NCBI GenBank assembly: GCA_949825065.1 | Contig: OX463845.1 | Coordinates: 27,091,912 to 27,155,911 of the forward strand | Direction: 5' to 3' | Length of the DNA: 64,000 nucleotides | Origin: Odontocerum albicorne | Taxonomy: Eukaryota; Arthropoda; Insecta; Trichoptera; Odontoceridae | Shown here: piece by piece, positions 23,215 to 34,490 of the stretch | How the letters are laid out: each line of letters begins with the position of its first letter | Position numbering within the stretch: position 1 is the first letter of the stretch | The notes under the pieces: generated by a model | What the model was told of the DNA's origin: nothing | Database searches by the model: none | Seen by the model: only the letters and a program-made list of their open reading frames with translations | Translations under genes and position numbers: made by a program

Positions 23215-23625
23215 GATCCATCTATTCAACTCTGCCTACGACGATTCTTCCACTCTCCATTCTTAGGGTATATCATAGTGCTGTCGCCATAGAGGACCCT
23301 GTTGCATTTCTGACTTGGTCAGTCTCCCGGGCTTGTGGTTTGCCTCTGCCTTGTTGTCCCTTTACACTGTCCACTATCACAAGTTTTTTCCAATTTCTCC
23401 TCAACGTATTATATGGACAAATCGTGGATAGCCGTCCGGAACTGTAGTTGTATGAGGAATTTATTGGTGCGCTGCACCATCCAAAGTATCCTCAACATGC
23501 ATCTCCAGCACCACTACATCTCGTATGCATCAACCTCTTTCCTCATTTTTATTCTCAGTGTACAGGTCTTCACACCATATAAGAAAATGGAAAAGATCTG
23601 AAAAATAATACCATAATGCATCATT
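23215..23625 (-). mobile_element. LINE C-terminal fragment, third family
   Basis: The minus strand reads YGVKTCTLRIKMRKEVDAYE M-CWRCMLRILWMVQRTN, then IHDLSI-YVEEKLEKTCDSG QCKGTTRQRQ, and further down KCNRVLYGDSTMIYPKNGEW KNRRRQS. The pattern TWTLR...KIEAFEMWCWRRMLKI.WT..VTN is characteristic of RTE/craft-like non-LTR elements after the RT. It is broken by stops. Similar ends lie at 39.8-40.2 and 56.35-56.7 kb. Confidence 0.85.
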
Positions 23626-23689
23626 TCCATCAATCCGGAAATCGGTAGTAAAAGTAAGTATTTAACACTTATCTTAGAAAATACGTACA

Positions 23690-24190
23690 ATATACCACAC
23701 CGCATATATTTTTTGGGGTAAGCAGAGAGCACAGGTCTCCACACATTCCTATTCAAACAAACCGCCTTTTCCTTATCCACGCTTCATACATATATCTCGA
23801 AATAAATTATATTTTGTCTTTCATGGTTCTTACCTTCCTTACAGTTAAATTTCTTCAGCTATATCCTTCCGATCTTTCTGCAACCTATCCTTTCCTCACA
23901 CGCGCTTTGTTCCAAACCTTCATATTTGTTTTATAAGACATTCATAATTAATTATTTTGATACATGAAAGACCATCTCAAGATTACTTTCTTAATTTTTC
24001 GTATTACATCAAACTCGAACAATTATCCCCAATTCTATCATTAATAACTCTATTATTTATTGTAATACTGGTAGTTTTCGCAAGGTGCGCATTTTTACTG
24101 CATTCATTCTGTTCCTATTTCTCTTCCTTAATGCCCAGACTTCACTTCCATACATCACAATGGGCATTAACACACTACTTTAAACGCATT
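23690..24190 (-). mobile_element. LINE-E-like 3' fragment
   Basis: It starts at 24190 on the minus strand with VLMPIVMYGSEVWALRKRNR NRMNAVKMRTLRKL, degenerates in the middle, and ends with NVWRPVLSAYPKKYMRCGI at about 23700. This joins the YGSEVW block to the W-R-x-V-L-S-A-Y-P tail, which shows that the many short tails in the window are 5'-truncated ends of such elements. Confidence 0.85.
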
Positions 24191-24467
24191 TTTTACGATT
24201 TTGCAATTGTTTTCTTAGCAAACACAGTGTTGAAAACTGTTTAAAATTTCATAAGTACACAAAAATTACATGTAATACATGACTGATATTTTTTTATTAA
24301 TATCTCCACATTTTCTAAAATAAAGATTCGGTTGTACCATAGAGTATCAAAAAAAAAATTTTGAACAGAGCAAACTGATGTAGCATCGAGATTCAAGGGT
24401 CATATATTGTCTTGATATATAGCTCGCATGCTTCTCTCCAAACTCCCAAAAAATATCTGCTTTGGTG

Positions 24468-24640
24468 AAATGACGGAGGACAGAACAAAACACGGTGGGC
24501 AGCGCGAGAGATATAATGACATACGCACTACTTAAAAACGTAAATGCTCTCCGTAACTGGGAACAAAAAGCTGCAAATCGAACCAAATGACGTAAAACTG
24601 TTGCTAGTTATCAGAGACCTAATGGGGGAAGAAGACGCAG
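24468..24640 (+). mobile_element. Probable LINE 3' fragment
   Basis: Plus-strand frames give QNKTRWAARERYNDI, then LRNWEQKAANRTK-RKTVAS YQRPNGGRRRRKAAST, similar to the KTRWADDI...W...A.NR.EW end of jockey/RTE-like elements. A 65-codon frame at 24544-24741 is out of phase with this reading and is probably incidental. Confidence 0.55.
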
Positions 24641-25394
24641 GAAAGCTGCAAGTACTGAAACTCGTTGCTCTATATCCATCAGAATATGCTTACCACCAAT
24701 TGGCTTACATAGCCTCGTCCGATGGTGCCAACGACAAATAACATAATAACCCACTTTATATTGTAAGTTTGACTATACTCGTCTCGGGTAATGAGTATTT
24801 AATATATTCATATCTTCATGCAGCTTTCATAATTATTTTTCATATCATCGCTTAAACAAGATTTTTTTTCTACCTTCATTATGCTTTGTGATAAATTTAT
24901 TTGAGAAATACCTCATCTTGTTCATAGATAAAAGAATAATGAAATATTATCTTTAAGGATAATGGATTAACATGCATTAAAATGATAATCTGAAAAACCG
25001 ACCCTAAAATACATTTAAATTTTTCGTTCTCGGCAGAAAATATCAAAGATTTTCATTTTTCTTGGAGGAATGTAATGAATAACTAATGGGGACATTTTTT
25101 ACCTTTCTTATTTCGGGATTTTCTATCAAAGGCAAGGCAAGGATAATGTACGGGTATCTCCCTAAAACTGAAGGATTTTGGAAAATAATGTATCTAAGAT
25201 AATAAATAATAAATGGTCTATAAAACCCTTCATATTATGAATCCAAGAGAGGTTTTACGTTAAAATATATTGTATATTAGGGCATTTGTAATTGAGGTGA
25301 AAGTACGTGAAAATTATACAAATTACATAAAAGGCTTTATTCCTTAGGTTATATAATAATTTTGTCTTCGTGACTGAGTATTATAATTTCTATT
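24641..25394. other. Spacer, nothing recognised
   Basis: AT-rich, no gene or named repeat. Confidence 0.5.
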
Positions 25395-25745
25395 ATATAA
25401 TAATATGGCGAACTCCGTGGTCTAGTTGATAAGACTTTTAACTTGCACCCGAGGATTTCGGACATGATTTCCGATTGCACTAAAAAAATGTTTTAATCTG
25501 GTAAATGAGCTCGTCACATAATGATACTCACACACACCAGACATATGCGAGTGTTGTCGTTTTTTCACGTGTGGTATTATTGGCAACACATGCAATTATG
25601 AACCGTAACTTCCATCCCTATTCAAGTGGTTATTAACATCGATTAATGGAGCCGAAGATAGTACTGTACTCTGGCTATGCTTTTTGATATGCCCGAAACA
25701 TCAATTTGGATATGTTGAAAGGAACTATAAGAAAAAATAATGTTT
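25395..25745 (+). mobile_element. SINE-2 copy, near full length
   Basis: tRNA-like head GGCGAACTCCGTGGTCTAGT TGATAAGAC, a weak box B (GACATGATTTCCGATTGCAC), linker, then GCGAGTGTTGTCGTTTTTTC, GGTATTATTGGCAACACATG CAAT, GGAGCCGAAGATAGTACTG, and the end CATCAATTTGGATATGTTGA AAGGAACTATAAG. The 5' head is close to SINE-1; the body is different. Confidence 0.9.
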
Positions 25746-26066
25746 AATTTATTTATGCCTGAAAGGCAGAAAAAAATTATAAAACACTACATAATTAACG
25801 ATGTCTGAAAAAACTATTTTAAGAAACAGTTATGGTTTTTTTAATCAAGTTTATCAATCGAGTGTTCGTAGAACAGTTATTTAAAAAGCCTTCCTTCAGA
25901 GAGGACAATATATGGTATGTTATGTATAAAACCGAGTTTTTCATGATGATAATCTTATGAAAGTACATTAATAAATGTTACTGGACACGTTGAAATACCG
26001 ATCTTATTGAAACTTATAATTACCCGTCAATAATTACAGAAGATGTTTTAAATGTAATATAATTAT

Positions 26067-26282
26067 CTTCGTAACCTAGATGATTAGACGCTTGTTTCCC
26101 AATCCGGAGGTTGCGGGTTCGATTCCCGTTGGAATCCAGATTTTTTAAAAAAGATTCCAGTCTGATTGTCACTTAACATAAGACCCTCTTTTACATCTTT
26201 TTAGTTTGTTAGAAGATATTCTCACATGTCAACAAGCCCGTCAGGTTGTAATGTATACAACGAAAGGTTAATATGATACAAT
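26067..26282 (+). mobile_element. SINE-1 copy, well preserved
   Basis: Head CGTAACCTAGATGATTAGAC GC, box B GGTTGCGGGTTCGATTCCCG TTGGAATCC, linker AGATTTTTTAAAAAAGATTC, CAGTCTGATTGTCACTTAA, body CCGTCAGGTTGTAATGTATA CAACGAAAGG. This is a good reference copy. Confidence 0.95.
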
Positions 26283-27317
26283 CCTTTGCATGTCTTTGTG
26301 CTGCTTCATTGTGTTGATGCTTGTCTAAAGCCTTGCTTGCTCATTGTGCAATTGATGCGATATTCTCTTATTTTATGTATCTGCAGCTCTTTTTGCAGCC
26401 GTCTTATCATTTTGATCCATGATGATAAATCTTTCATACTTGAAGTTAAAATTTTGTTTCACTCAAATAATCAAAAACTTGTATTTCAAGTTATTTTTAA
26501 TAAAATGATAAATTAAATTTGTTTCCGGAATACAACAGGAAATATTTAATAATAATGTAGAATTTGAACCAAATAAAACTCAAAATAGAGTATTTATCTC
26601 AATTATTGAAAACTTTATATAAATTATCACAACCGAGTCCATTTATTTCCATTGCGACAGTGTCAAATGGGTGAGAGTAATATGTGAATATAATAATTTA
26701 GTGTCAATATTATTAATGAATGCTTCCTCGTTTTAATATTTATATTTTACTGTTCAGCAATAAAATCATTTCTTGTTAAGAAACACATTATTTACCATTG
26801 TTATTGTATATATCTTAAAGCCAAATAACAAAATGGCGGCTGTTTTAGCTATGGCATTAATTAAATGGAAACTATTTAACCGTAAATGTTACATGTTACA
26901 CACTGACGTACGTACAACAAATTTCATATTGTTTGATGATCGCAGTTTTAGCTTATTTTTTTATAATAGCTGGAAAGTTATTCTATATACCAAAAATTGT
27001 AAAAATAGACGATATTGTTATTACTAGCGCTTTCACTATTCTGGAGATGTGTTTTTCAAATATTTTTTTTATTATTAAGACAAAAATCGTAAAAATTTTA
27101 AGAAATTATAGTGAATTTCATCTAAAAATAAAGGATAAACGGAAGAGTAATGATCTTTTTTTGAAGTCGGCCAACGGAAATAAGAACACATTTGAAATCT
27201 AATCCGGATTTACTTTGCCAATAAAATAAAATCACTTTTCATTTAGAAATCAAAATCAGCGTAATATAAAGTTAAAATCAATGAAAGAACAAACCAGGCT
27301 GGAAATCGAGCCAAATA
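26283..27317. other. Spacer, nothing recognised
   Basis: AT-rich. Small ORFs here have the composition of random AT-rich DNA. Confidence 0.5.
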
Positions 27318-27535
27318 TAGAATATTGTATCGTATTACATCATTATATACAGTACAACCTGGTGGACTTATTGGCATGTAGCAATTTCTTCCACCCAACC
27401 AGAAAGATATTAAAGAGGCATTTGGTGAAAACCAGACTGGAATGCTTTTAAAAAAATCTGGGATCCAGCGAGATTTGAACCCACAACCTCCGGGTTGGGA
27501 GACAGGTGTCTTACCAATTAGGTCACGCAAGTCAA
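27318..27535 (-). mobile_element. SINE-1 copy, well preserved
   Basis: Minus strand: GACTTGCGTGACCTAATTGG TAAGACACC, box B GGTTGTGGGTTCAAATCTCG C, linker, CAGTCTGGTTTTCACCAAAT GCC, CTGGTTGGGTGGAAGAAATT, CCACCAGGTTGTACTGTATA. The ORF covering it is a shadow. Confidence 0.95.
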
Positions 27536-28639
27536 CATTCCATACGGAAATAAAAAACAGGATTAACCAAATTGGGAATCAAACCCATGACAAATAAATT
27601 TAAATATTTTTTTTCTTCTTGCAGTAGGTCCTGTTTTTTTTCTACATTATTTCTGGAATGTGGACTACCAACTATTCCTCCATCTCATTGTGGGTCTCGC
27701 TGGTGATTGGCAACCTATGGAGTAACCATGGGAAACTGTAAGGGAATTCAGACCCGAGATATTCTTTGAACATGATTCCGCAGTTAACATATTCTCTTAT
27801 TTTTTCGTCTTATGACGTATTCAGTTTTAAACATTTTTCTTAATTCTGTATTTCTGTGTTGGAGTGTTTTATCAGTTATACACCGCAACACCTTCAATTC
27901 TGATGTCCTGAATAGTACCTTTGTGCAATATCAGCTCTAGTTTCGTAAAACGTTACATGTCTAAGGTATCCATTATATAATTTGCCTAATGCCTGTAAAA
28001 TGCATGTATGAAATTAAACCATGACTGCATAAAGAAAACTAGAAGACAAAACCACTATAACAAAATATATGTTGGGAAATGATACGCTTACAAATTTGTC
28101 TGTATTGCCAAAATACTCCAGAAAATCAGATTGTATTACAATAATAAAGCGTCAGGATATATGATACATTAAAAAAATAACTTAAAGACATCAAAATTTA
28201 TATAAGAAATCAAGCGACGAACAGCGGTTTGATATTGTAAAACTAGTTTAAATCCATACTTAAACATAAATATTTTAAGTTAACTAACTATTAAAAGTAA
28301 TTTAAGTTAACTATCAGGAAGACTAAAAAAGTGCAAACAAATCAAAATATACGCTGGATAGAGGTAGGAGCTGATTAACTTTGGTTCAATCAGCATACGA
28401 CCATCAAGATCTCCAAAATAGATTAAGGTTCATCTTCGTTTTCATCTACTCCTCATCGCTGTCGATGAGGATTAGATTAACAAAAACAATCTCCATACAT
28501 CTAAAGCAGTCCTGAGTCATCCAGGAAACATCCTGTATGTACTCAATGGCTAAAACATGACTGCATTTGGTGGTTGCTTATCCATCAAATCCAATATCAT
28601 CAACATCAATCCGCAACAGCAGCTAATTCAGGCTTTACA
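27536..28639. other. Spacer, nothing recognised
   Basis: No gene or named repeat. 28390-28620 is less AT-rich but has no open frame. Confidence 0.5.
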
Positions 28640-28900
28640 CTTCTCGTATATGTCCCGGGGGGTTTCGGGATCAATTCCCAATGCCACTCAAAAAAATATA
28701 TAAAAAGATTCCCAGTCAAGTAAAATAGTTATTCTGGTAACAATAATTGCACGCGGTAAAAGTGTGCGAGTGTTGTTGCCCTTTCACTTCCTGCAGTATT
28801 AATAACGCGTGCAATTTCAAACAATAAGTCCCATGTGTACTCCAGTTAGCCAAAAATACTAAGGCTTGATTATTGGGACTGAAGACAAAGTTATTTGTCT
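28640..28900 (+). mobile_element. SINE-2 copy, 5' truncated
   Basis: Box-B-like TTTCGGGATCAATTCCCAAT GCCACT, linker, CCCAGTCAAGTAAAA, then GTGCGAGTGTTGTTGCCCTT TCAC, AACGCGTGCAATTTCAAACA and TTGATTATTGGGACTGAAGA CAAAG. Confidence 0.85.
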
Positions 28901-28957
28901 GATTTAGTAATTCGAATAAATAAAAAAATTATACTTGAATGAATAAATTAATTAATT

Positions 28958-29178
28958 GTCTTATAATTACACTTTCAATGTACACAATACAACTTGACGG
29001 GTTTATTTTCACGTGACAACCTCTTCCAACCAACCAGAAAGATGTTAAATATGTCTTGAGCGAAAACCAAACTAGAATCATTTTTAAAAAAAAACTTTTG
29101 GGTATCATCAGGAATCGAATCCGCAACCTCCGAGCTAGAAGTCAGTCGTCTTACCAACTAGACCACGGAGATCATCGA
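28958..29178 (-). mobile_element. SINE-1 copy
   Basis: Minus strand: GATGATCTCCGTGGTCTAGT TGGTAAGACGAC, box B GGTTGCGGATTCGATTCCTG, the A-rich linker, CTAGTTTGGTTTTCGCTCAA GA, CTGGTTGGTTGGAAGAGGTT, and the terminal body. Confidence 0.94.
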
Positions 29179-30324
29179 ATATACGTGGATGAGATGCTTT
29201 CTTAATTTTACAACTTCAACATAATGGAATTATTAGTAGCCATGACTATGCGAAAAAAACTATGTGTATCGCCAGCATCACGATAACGTCAATTTCTCAA
29301 TAATTCAAAATCAGGCTCAATTTTCAACAATGAATTTCTTGAAACTATTTTATATGTATAACGAATAAGTATGTGAATATTAAAACAATAATGAATTATG
29401 TACTATTATTTTATAATAATATACACATATAACACTGATCTTCCTTTTATAATGCCATAAATTAACCAAAATAAGAACGAAAGATTTTCTTTTGTATTGT
29501 GGAATCTTTAAAAAGGGTAAAATTAAGAATGTTACTGGAAACTTCTACGTCCTCAGCTTCACGACATCCCAGTGTCAACATAATACATGTGAAAGGCCAG
29601 TTACTTCAAAACAACTCACCTATATAAATCAGTATTTTTGTTCATTCTTATCAAAAACCATCAAAGAGATCCAGCCGATATCAGCGTACCAAGTATTCTT
29701 ATAATGAACCAAAACAAATGTTACTCCTGAAAAGATCGTTAAAGTCATGAATTATGTTTTTGTCCATCTCTTTTCACGGAGTAATTATAAAAGGCCAAGA
29801 ATAATATCCTTAGAGACAAATTTCAAATTTTCTTTCAACATTTTCAAAGGAAACACAAAGTAACGTGTTTTTCTTTGATTTCCGCTTTAAGCGATTTCTA
29901 TGAAACTAACAAATAACCATGATTCTTCAGGTATGACGAATCATAAATTTTGTTACAAAATACAAGGTTTTATAATATCTACTATATAGAACAAAATTTG
30001 GTACAGTAGAACTCGATTTATTTATATGTTTGAATTCAGATATCCAAAGAAAAAACTAAGTTTACAATTATCATATCAAACTAGTATATATATATATATA
30101 CATTATTAGCAAAACGAGTCATTCATTTATTGTAAAAAAAACGTGACCCAGTTGTCATAAATCCCAACTTTTCTATAAATATTAAAGCTACGGTACTTTA
30201 ATTAGGAAATTTAAACAGTTTTATGTTAAAACACTACAGATAAAGTAAATGGGATAATTAATTTCCCAAAAACAGTCCAAAATACATTTTTATGGGTGAT
30301 GAAATACTAATAAAACCATAATAA
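29179..30324. other. Spacer, nothing recognised
   Basis: AT-rich. A 70-codon frame at 29492-29704 (MYCGIFKKGKIKNVTGNFYV...) shows no domain I know. A short TA run lies near 30086-30101. Confidence 0.5.
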
Positions 30325-30450
30325 AATGCAAACATGAGCGGATGACATGAGGGGAGAAGACTAAGAAAAGCATAATTGGATCAATTGAATGGACTCTTAA
30401 AAGAAACAAACGTTACAAATCAGGAAAACCGAAGGATGACCTATGAATAT
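30325..30450 (+). mobile_element. LINE-E internal micro-fragment
   Basis: Plus strand reads MSG-HEGRRLRKA-LDQLNG LLKETNVTNQENRRMTYE, matching the GR.RK.WLDQL...L...NRR block of the copy near 2.2 kb. It abuts the CR1/Jockey-like end. Confidence 0.7.
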
Positions 30451-30477
30451 TACAGGTTTTATTACAGGTTTCCCAAA

Positions 30478-31365
30478 AATTGATTGTGAAAATAATCAAT
30501 AAACTTCCTGCTCGGTATCCCACGGCGGAGCTTTTCAGAGAGTATCAGGTCCTGAACATAGCCAATTTACATCTCAAATCCATTCTCTGGCACTACCATC
30601 GAGAGGAGGGGAAGATGCAAACTCAGCAGACACACATGACACGCATGGCAACTAATGAAATGTTCACCATCCCTAGAGTTAAAACCTCTTTTGCCCAAAG
30701 GCAATATGCTTATTTGGCTCCCATTACATACAATAGCGTGCCGACTTCAATAAAAGTAAAGGTAGGAAAACCATTTAGACAGTCGATCGGAGCGTGGTTG
30801 TTATTGCGACAGGATTTTGAGTACTTGGGCTTTCAGGATGAATGACGAGTGGAAAGGATTTATGTGAGCTCGTGAGTGTGGGTTTCTTATTGTTGTTTTA
30901 ATTTTGGTTGTTTTTGTGTTTGTGTTTCTGTGTTTTTCTTTTTTTTATTCTTTTTTTTTGTTTTGAATTTGTTTTGATTTTTATTCTTATGATTGTGTGC
31001 AGTATAGTGTGGGATGAATATTTTTGGTCTTTCTGGAGCGATAATGTGTGAGGAGTTGAGTTTCGCAAGATGTTTCCAGTTGTAGTTAAGTGTCACTGTT
31101 TGTCAGGTTGATGAGAGCGTGCAACGGGGTTTTTTGTGTTATCAAAAATCGGAAAGAAGTATCGATTTATTTTTTCATGCTAAATATCCTCAGTGAGATA
31201 CAGGCAAAAGCCTAGTTCACTGGGGATACGACAAATGAAAGGCAACAAACCCAGATCCATTAAAATTATATGTCCAAATCAAATTACCTGTTGTTTTTTC
31301 TCAAATTGTGTATATTTCTTGTCATGTGTAATAATAAAAAATAAATAAATAAAAAAAAAATATAT
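30478..31365 (+). mobile_element. CR1/Jockey-type LINE 3' end with intact C-terminal frame and tail
   Basis: An open frame from 30480 to a TGA at 30843-30845 encodes 121 residues: NKLPARYPTAELFREYQVLN, IANLHLKSILWHYH, THMTRMATNEMFTIPRVKTS, FAQRQYAYLAPITYNSVPTS. The TR..N.....R....QR...Y.AP..(Y/W)N.VP pattern is the C-terminal region after RT in CR1/Jockey-clade elements. The 3' UTR of about 500 bp includes CAGTGAGATACAGGCAAAAG, and the element ends in an A-rich tail near 31335-31365 (AATAATAAAAAATAAATAAA). The frame is the best preserved LINE coding segment in the window. RT and endonuclease are missing (5' truncation). Confidence 0.85.
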
Positions 31366-31371
31366 AGGAGA

Positions 31372-31462
31372 AATAAAATATATGTGGTATGATAAGGAAA
31401 AAATGCCCTCTGTCTTATCTGCCTACCCTGACAAGAAAACGGTAAATTGGTATGTATGCTAT
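31372..31462 (+). mobile_element. LINE-E extreme 3' tail
   Basis: Reads KKCPLSYLPTLTRKR-IGMY (frame of ATGCCCTCTGTCTTATCTGC CTACCCTGAC), ending TTGGTATGTATGCTA. Same end as other LINE-E copies, directly downstream of the CR1/Jockey-like tail. Confidence 0.75.
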
Positions 31463-31736
31463 ACAACTATGTTTAAATTTACTAAATATCTTTAAAAACT
31501 GTCTTGTAACCATACACAGTTGAGAAAAGTTAGAATAGTTCGCGCTTAGCTCTTCGATTTTACAGTTTGTTGCATTACCATTTTTACTCTTAAAGTTCAA
31601 TATACAAACATTAACTTGATAACTTCTTAATAACACTGTTCAACGTTGATTTTGTATCTGAAATAGTTTACATCATTTTCATTTTTATTTTAAATGTAAA
31701 AATCTAATTTGACCTTAGAATTGGTCGATTTCTTAG

Positions 31737-32006
31737 AGGTTTGTAAATAAAATCAAAGCTGTGGTTGGGTTTTCTGGGGAAAAAAGAAGACAAAAATTTA
31801 CACACGAGTGTTCACAGTTCAATAAACGATTTGCAGGAGTACTAGAAGAATCTGGAGTGCAGAATATCACTCAAAATCTACTTTCTATACTCTCGTCTGG
31901 ACTTTTTCTCCCAAACTTGAAGAGTGTAACTGACGACCCGGATGAATTCATTTACCAAGACACTCTTACTATGGAGCATCGCTTCCAAGTGGCTGGGATC
32001 CTGTAA
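31737..32006 (+). other. Unidentified coding-like ORF
   Basis: Open on the plus strand from just after a TTTCTTAG at 31727-31734 to TAA at 32004-32006. It includes VVGFSGEKRRQKFTHECSQF, NKRFAGVLEESGVQNITQN, LLSILSSGLFLPNLKSVTDD and PDEFIYQDTLTMEHRFQVAG. The amino-acid mix (charged, mixed hydrophobic, few Lys/Asn runs) is unlike random AT-rich frames nearby, and the DNA is less AT-rich than its flanks. I recognise no domain. There is no obvious ATG at the start, so it may be an exon with an upstream AG acceptor, or a fragment of a mobile element. Confidence 0.35.
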
Positions 32007-32204
32007 TGATATGTGACTCATGTTGGTTTTACACAGTGATAGTGAAGGAACGCTTCTACATCGTACATCATAAAATGAAAACCCGTTGCATTCAATTGAA
32101 GTAATTAAATTTACTCTGTTATTTTTTTTAATTTTTAAACGTGTGTTCTTAAAAATATTTTTTACTACACAGCGAATATTTAATGCAGTGTTAAGTTCAA
32201 TCAA

Positions 32205-32371
32205 ATGATAAGCGTTTCTCATTCTGTGAATATACGTTTTTTATTATTATTTGATAAACGTTTCTCGTTCTATGTATATATTTTTTGTTATTATTTGATA
32301 AACTTTTCAATTCTATGTATATTTTTTAGGTATTATTAAATGTTTTGGTATTATTTGATAAGCGTTTCTCG

Positions 32372-32430
<59 letters not shown>
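32205..32430. repeat. Degenerate ~45-bp repeats running into a TA microsatellite
   Basis: Four imperfect copies of TTGATAAACGTTTCTCGTTC TATGTATAT start near 32205, 32250, 32296 and 32356. The last runs into an uninterrupted (TA)n of about 55 bp ending at 32430. Confidence 0.93.
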
Positions 32431-32432
<2 letters not shown>

Positions 32433-32540
32433 AAGGGTGTATCTAATAAACGTTGTAGAATAAAACCTATTTTCCACTGAATACAGCAGCCATAACTTTG
32501 GTATAATACCTATTTATGTCAGATACAGAATTTTAATTTA

Positions 32541-32795
32541 TCGTATTACACTTTTGTTATATACAGTACAATCCAATGGAGTTTGCCATGTGGCAATCTC
32601 TTCCAACTAGCCAGAAAGATGTTGACGAGGCCTTTAATGAAAATAAGACTTGATAATTTTTCAAAAAATCGGTGTTCCTACGGAAATCGAACCCCCAACC
32701 CCAGGATTGAAAAATAGATGCCTACTTGAACAACCCTACAACCCCAGGATTGAAAAATAGATTGAAAAATAGATACTAGACCACAGAGATCGAAA
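32541..32795 (-). mobile_element. SINE-1 copy with internal head duplication
   Basis: Body TTATATACAGTACAATCCAA TGGAG, TGGCAATCTCTTCCAACTAG CC, and box B (GGAAATCGAACCCCCAACCC C inverted). In the head, CAACCCCAGGATTGAAAAAT AGAT is repeated at about 32695 and 32740, lengthening this copy. The end pairs with AGACCACAGAGATCG. Confidence 0.92.
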
Positions 32796-34375
32796 TACTA
32801 TACTTTTGAAGTTATTTTGTGAACTATTTTTCTGCGTAATGTATTGCTAAATGGAAATATTTTCAAAAGGCCTAAACACCTTAAAATTTTAATGAATATT
32901 GTTTTCATTATGTTACTTCTTACATCACTAAGCCCTAAATAATTTATCAAATCAATTCGTTTTTACGTCAAAGAACTTAATTCTTAGAAGTGTAAAAAGT
33001 TAATAGAATTAATTCCTCTCCTTTGTCAAGAAGAAAACGACTTTCGATTCCTAATGCTCTTGGATTTTCAATATACTTTAAGAAAAAGTCGTGTCGTACA
33101 GGCGTAAATTTTATTTTATCAACTAATGAAAGCTCTGATGGCGACAGGGCTCTGAAAAATATCTGCTGCCAATAAAGCGCAAACGAGCTCGAAAGCTCGT
33201 TAATAATTTAGACGCTGACACGTCAGCCAATTTTCCCTCTATCAATGAAATTGAAAATTTTATCTATGATATTATAAGCCCTTACTTTATAAAATGTATT
33301 CCATGTGATTTAATGTTCATTAACAATATTTTTTTTGCTTTTAGGTACTTTTCAACATTTATTTTTAAATCATACGTGCTAGTGAAAAAAATGAGTAGTT
33401 CTCAACCTCTAATTATGATTTTTTATATCTTCTGCTTTTAAATTTGCAAAATAATATAATTTTTTCAAATATCTTACGAACATTTCGTCTCATTGGAATT
33501 CGACCCAAAATCATATGCAAAATAGACCCAACCCACATTTTACCTATTCTAAAATAATTGACGAACAATCATAACCATTATATGGACGCGTATGAAACAA
33601 AAAAAATAAGATGTAATATAACTATGAAATAGCAATAAAAGAGGCTTGTTCTTTATTTTATACAGTATTGAGCTATGTTTTGTTCGATATTTCAAAAAAA
33701 GGCAAAATAACTTTGATTTAGGTCGTTTTTCCATATTCACGTCCATATAATTTTTTTTTGTCAAAAACGTTAAATTAAGTACTTTAGGTTTGATGAAATA
33801 CTTGAAATTGGAAGGATAATTTAATTAAAAGGATAATTTACATAGCATCGTTTAGAGAGCAATCTCTTCTCAAGGGCGCTCTAATTCAGGATTCGAACAT
33901 AATGTAATATACTATATAATAGTTAATAAATAGGCCAAAACACATACGATGGTTGTCGTCAAAGAAAGAATACGAGAATTGAACTTTGAATACAAGAGAG
34001 CGAGAGAGGAATACTTGGATTCTCTCCGAAAGTAATTCGAAATTTGAAACTCGGTGGATCCGTGATACTGAACGAATTTTAAATACCAAGCTAACAATTT
34101 TTGAACCGGTGTCAAAGGGGACGATGTATAAGTGATATACTCGTATATATAAACAAATTTTACATTTAGGAATATATATTTTCATAAATGTAGAATTTGT
34201 TTTACTTCCGTGAATATTTCACGGGCTGCAACTAGTAATAGTTAATTGACAGTTTAAAAATATTACAGGGAAAAAAAAGTTGAGTTTGAGAATAGGAAGG
34301 GGGGGCTACGGACATTAGAGTAGGTACTTCCCCACATCTACACATGTTAAGAAAAATTGATTTAGAAAAGTTTAT
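32796..34375. other. Spacer; possible conserved non-coding stretch 33110-33240
   Basis: No gene. 33110-33240 is less AT-rich and holds a perfect hairpin AACGAGCT/AGCTCGTT with loop CGAA (33182-33201) followed by GACACGTCAGCC. It might be a regulatory or conserved non-coding element, but there is no direct evidence. Confidence 0.4.
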
Positions 34376-34490
34376 TTGGCAAGATAACTTACCAAAAGAA
34401 GACGAACTACAACCTTCATAGATGTTCCGGTATGTGATAGGAATACGTTTGGCTTTAAGTGTGATGTAGTGCTCATATACGAGTACATAA
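34376..34490 (-). repeat. REP-D fragment
   Basis: The minus strand reads GAGCACTACATCACACTTAA AGCC, CTATCACATACCGGAACATC TATGAAGG, GTAGTTCGTCTTCTTTTGGT AAG, in the same order as REP-D at 7.3 and 42.7 kb. Confidence 0.75.

Noticed and set aside
26067..26140. Functional tRNA gene at the SINE-1 head
   Set aside because: Box A and B are present but the cloverleaf is incomplete, and the same head is repeated over 20 times with a SINE body.
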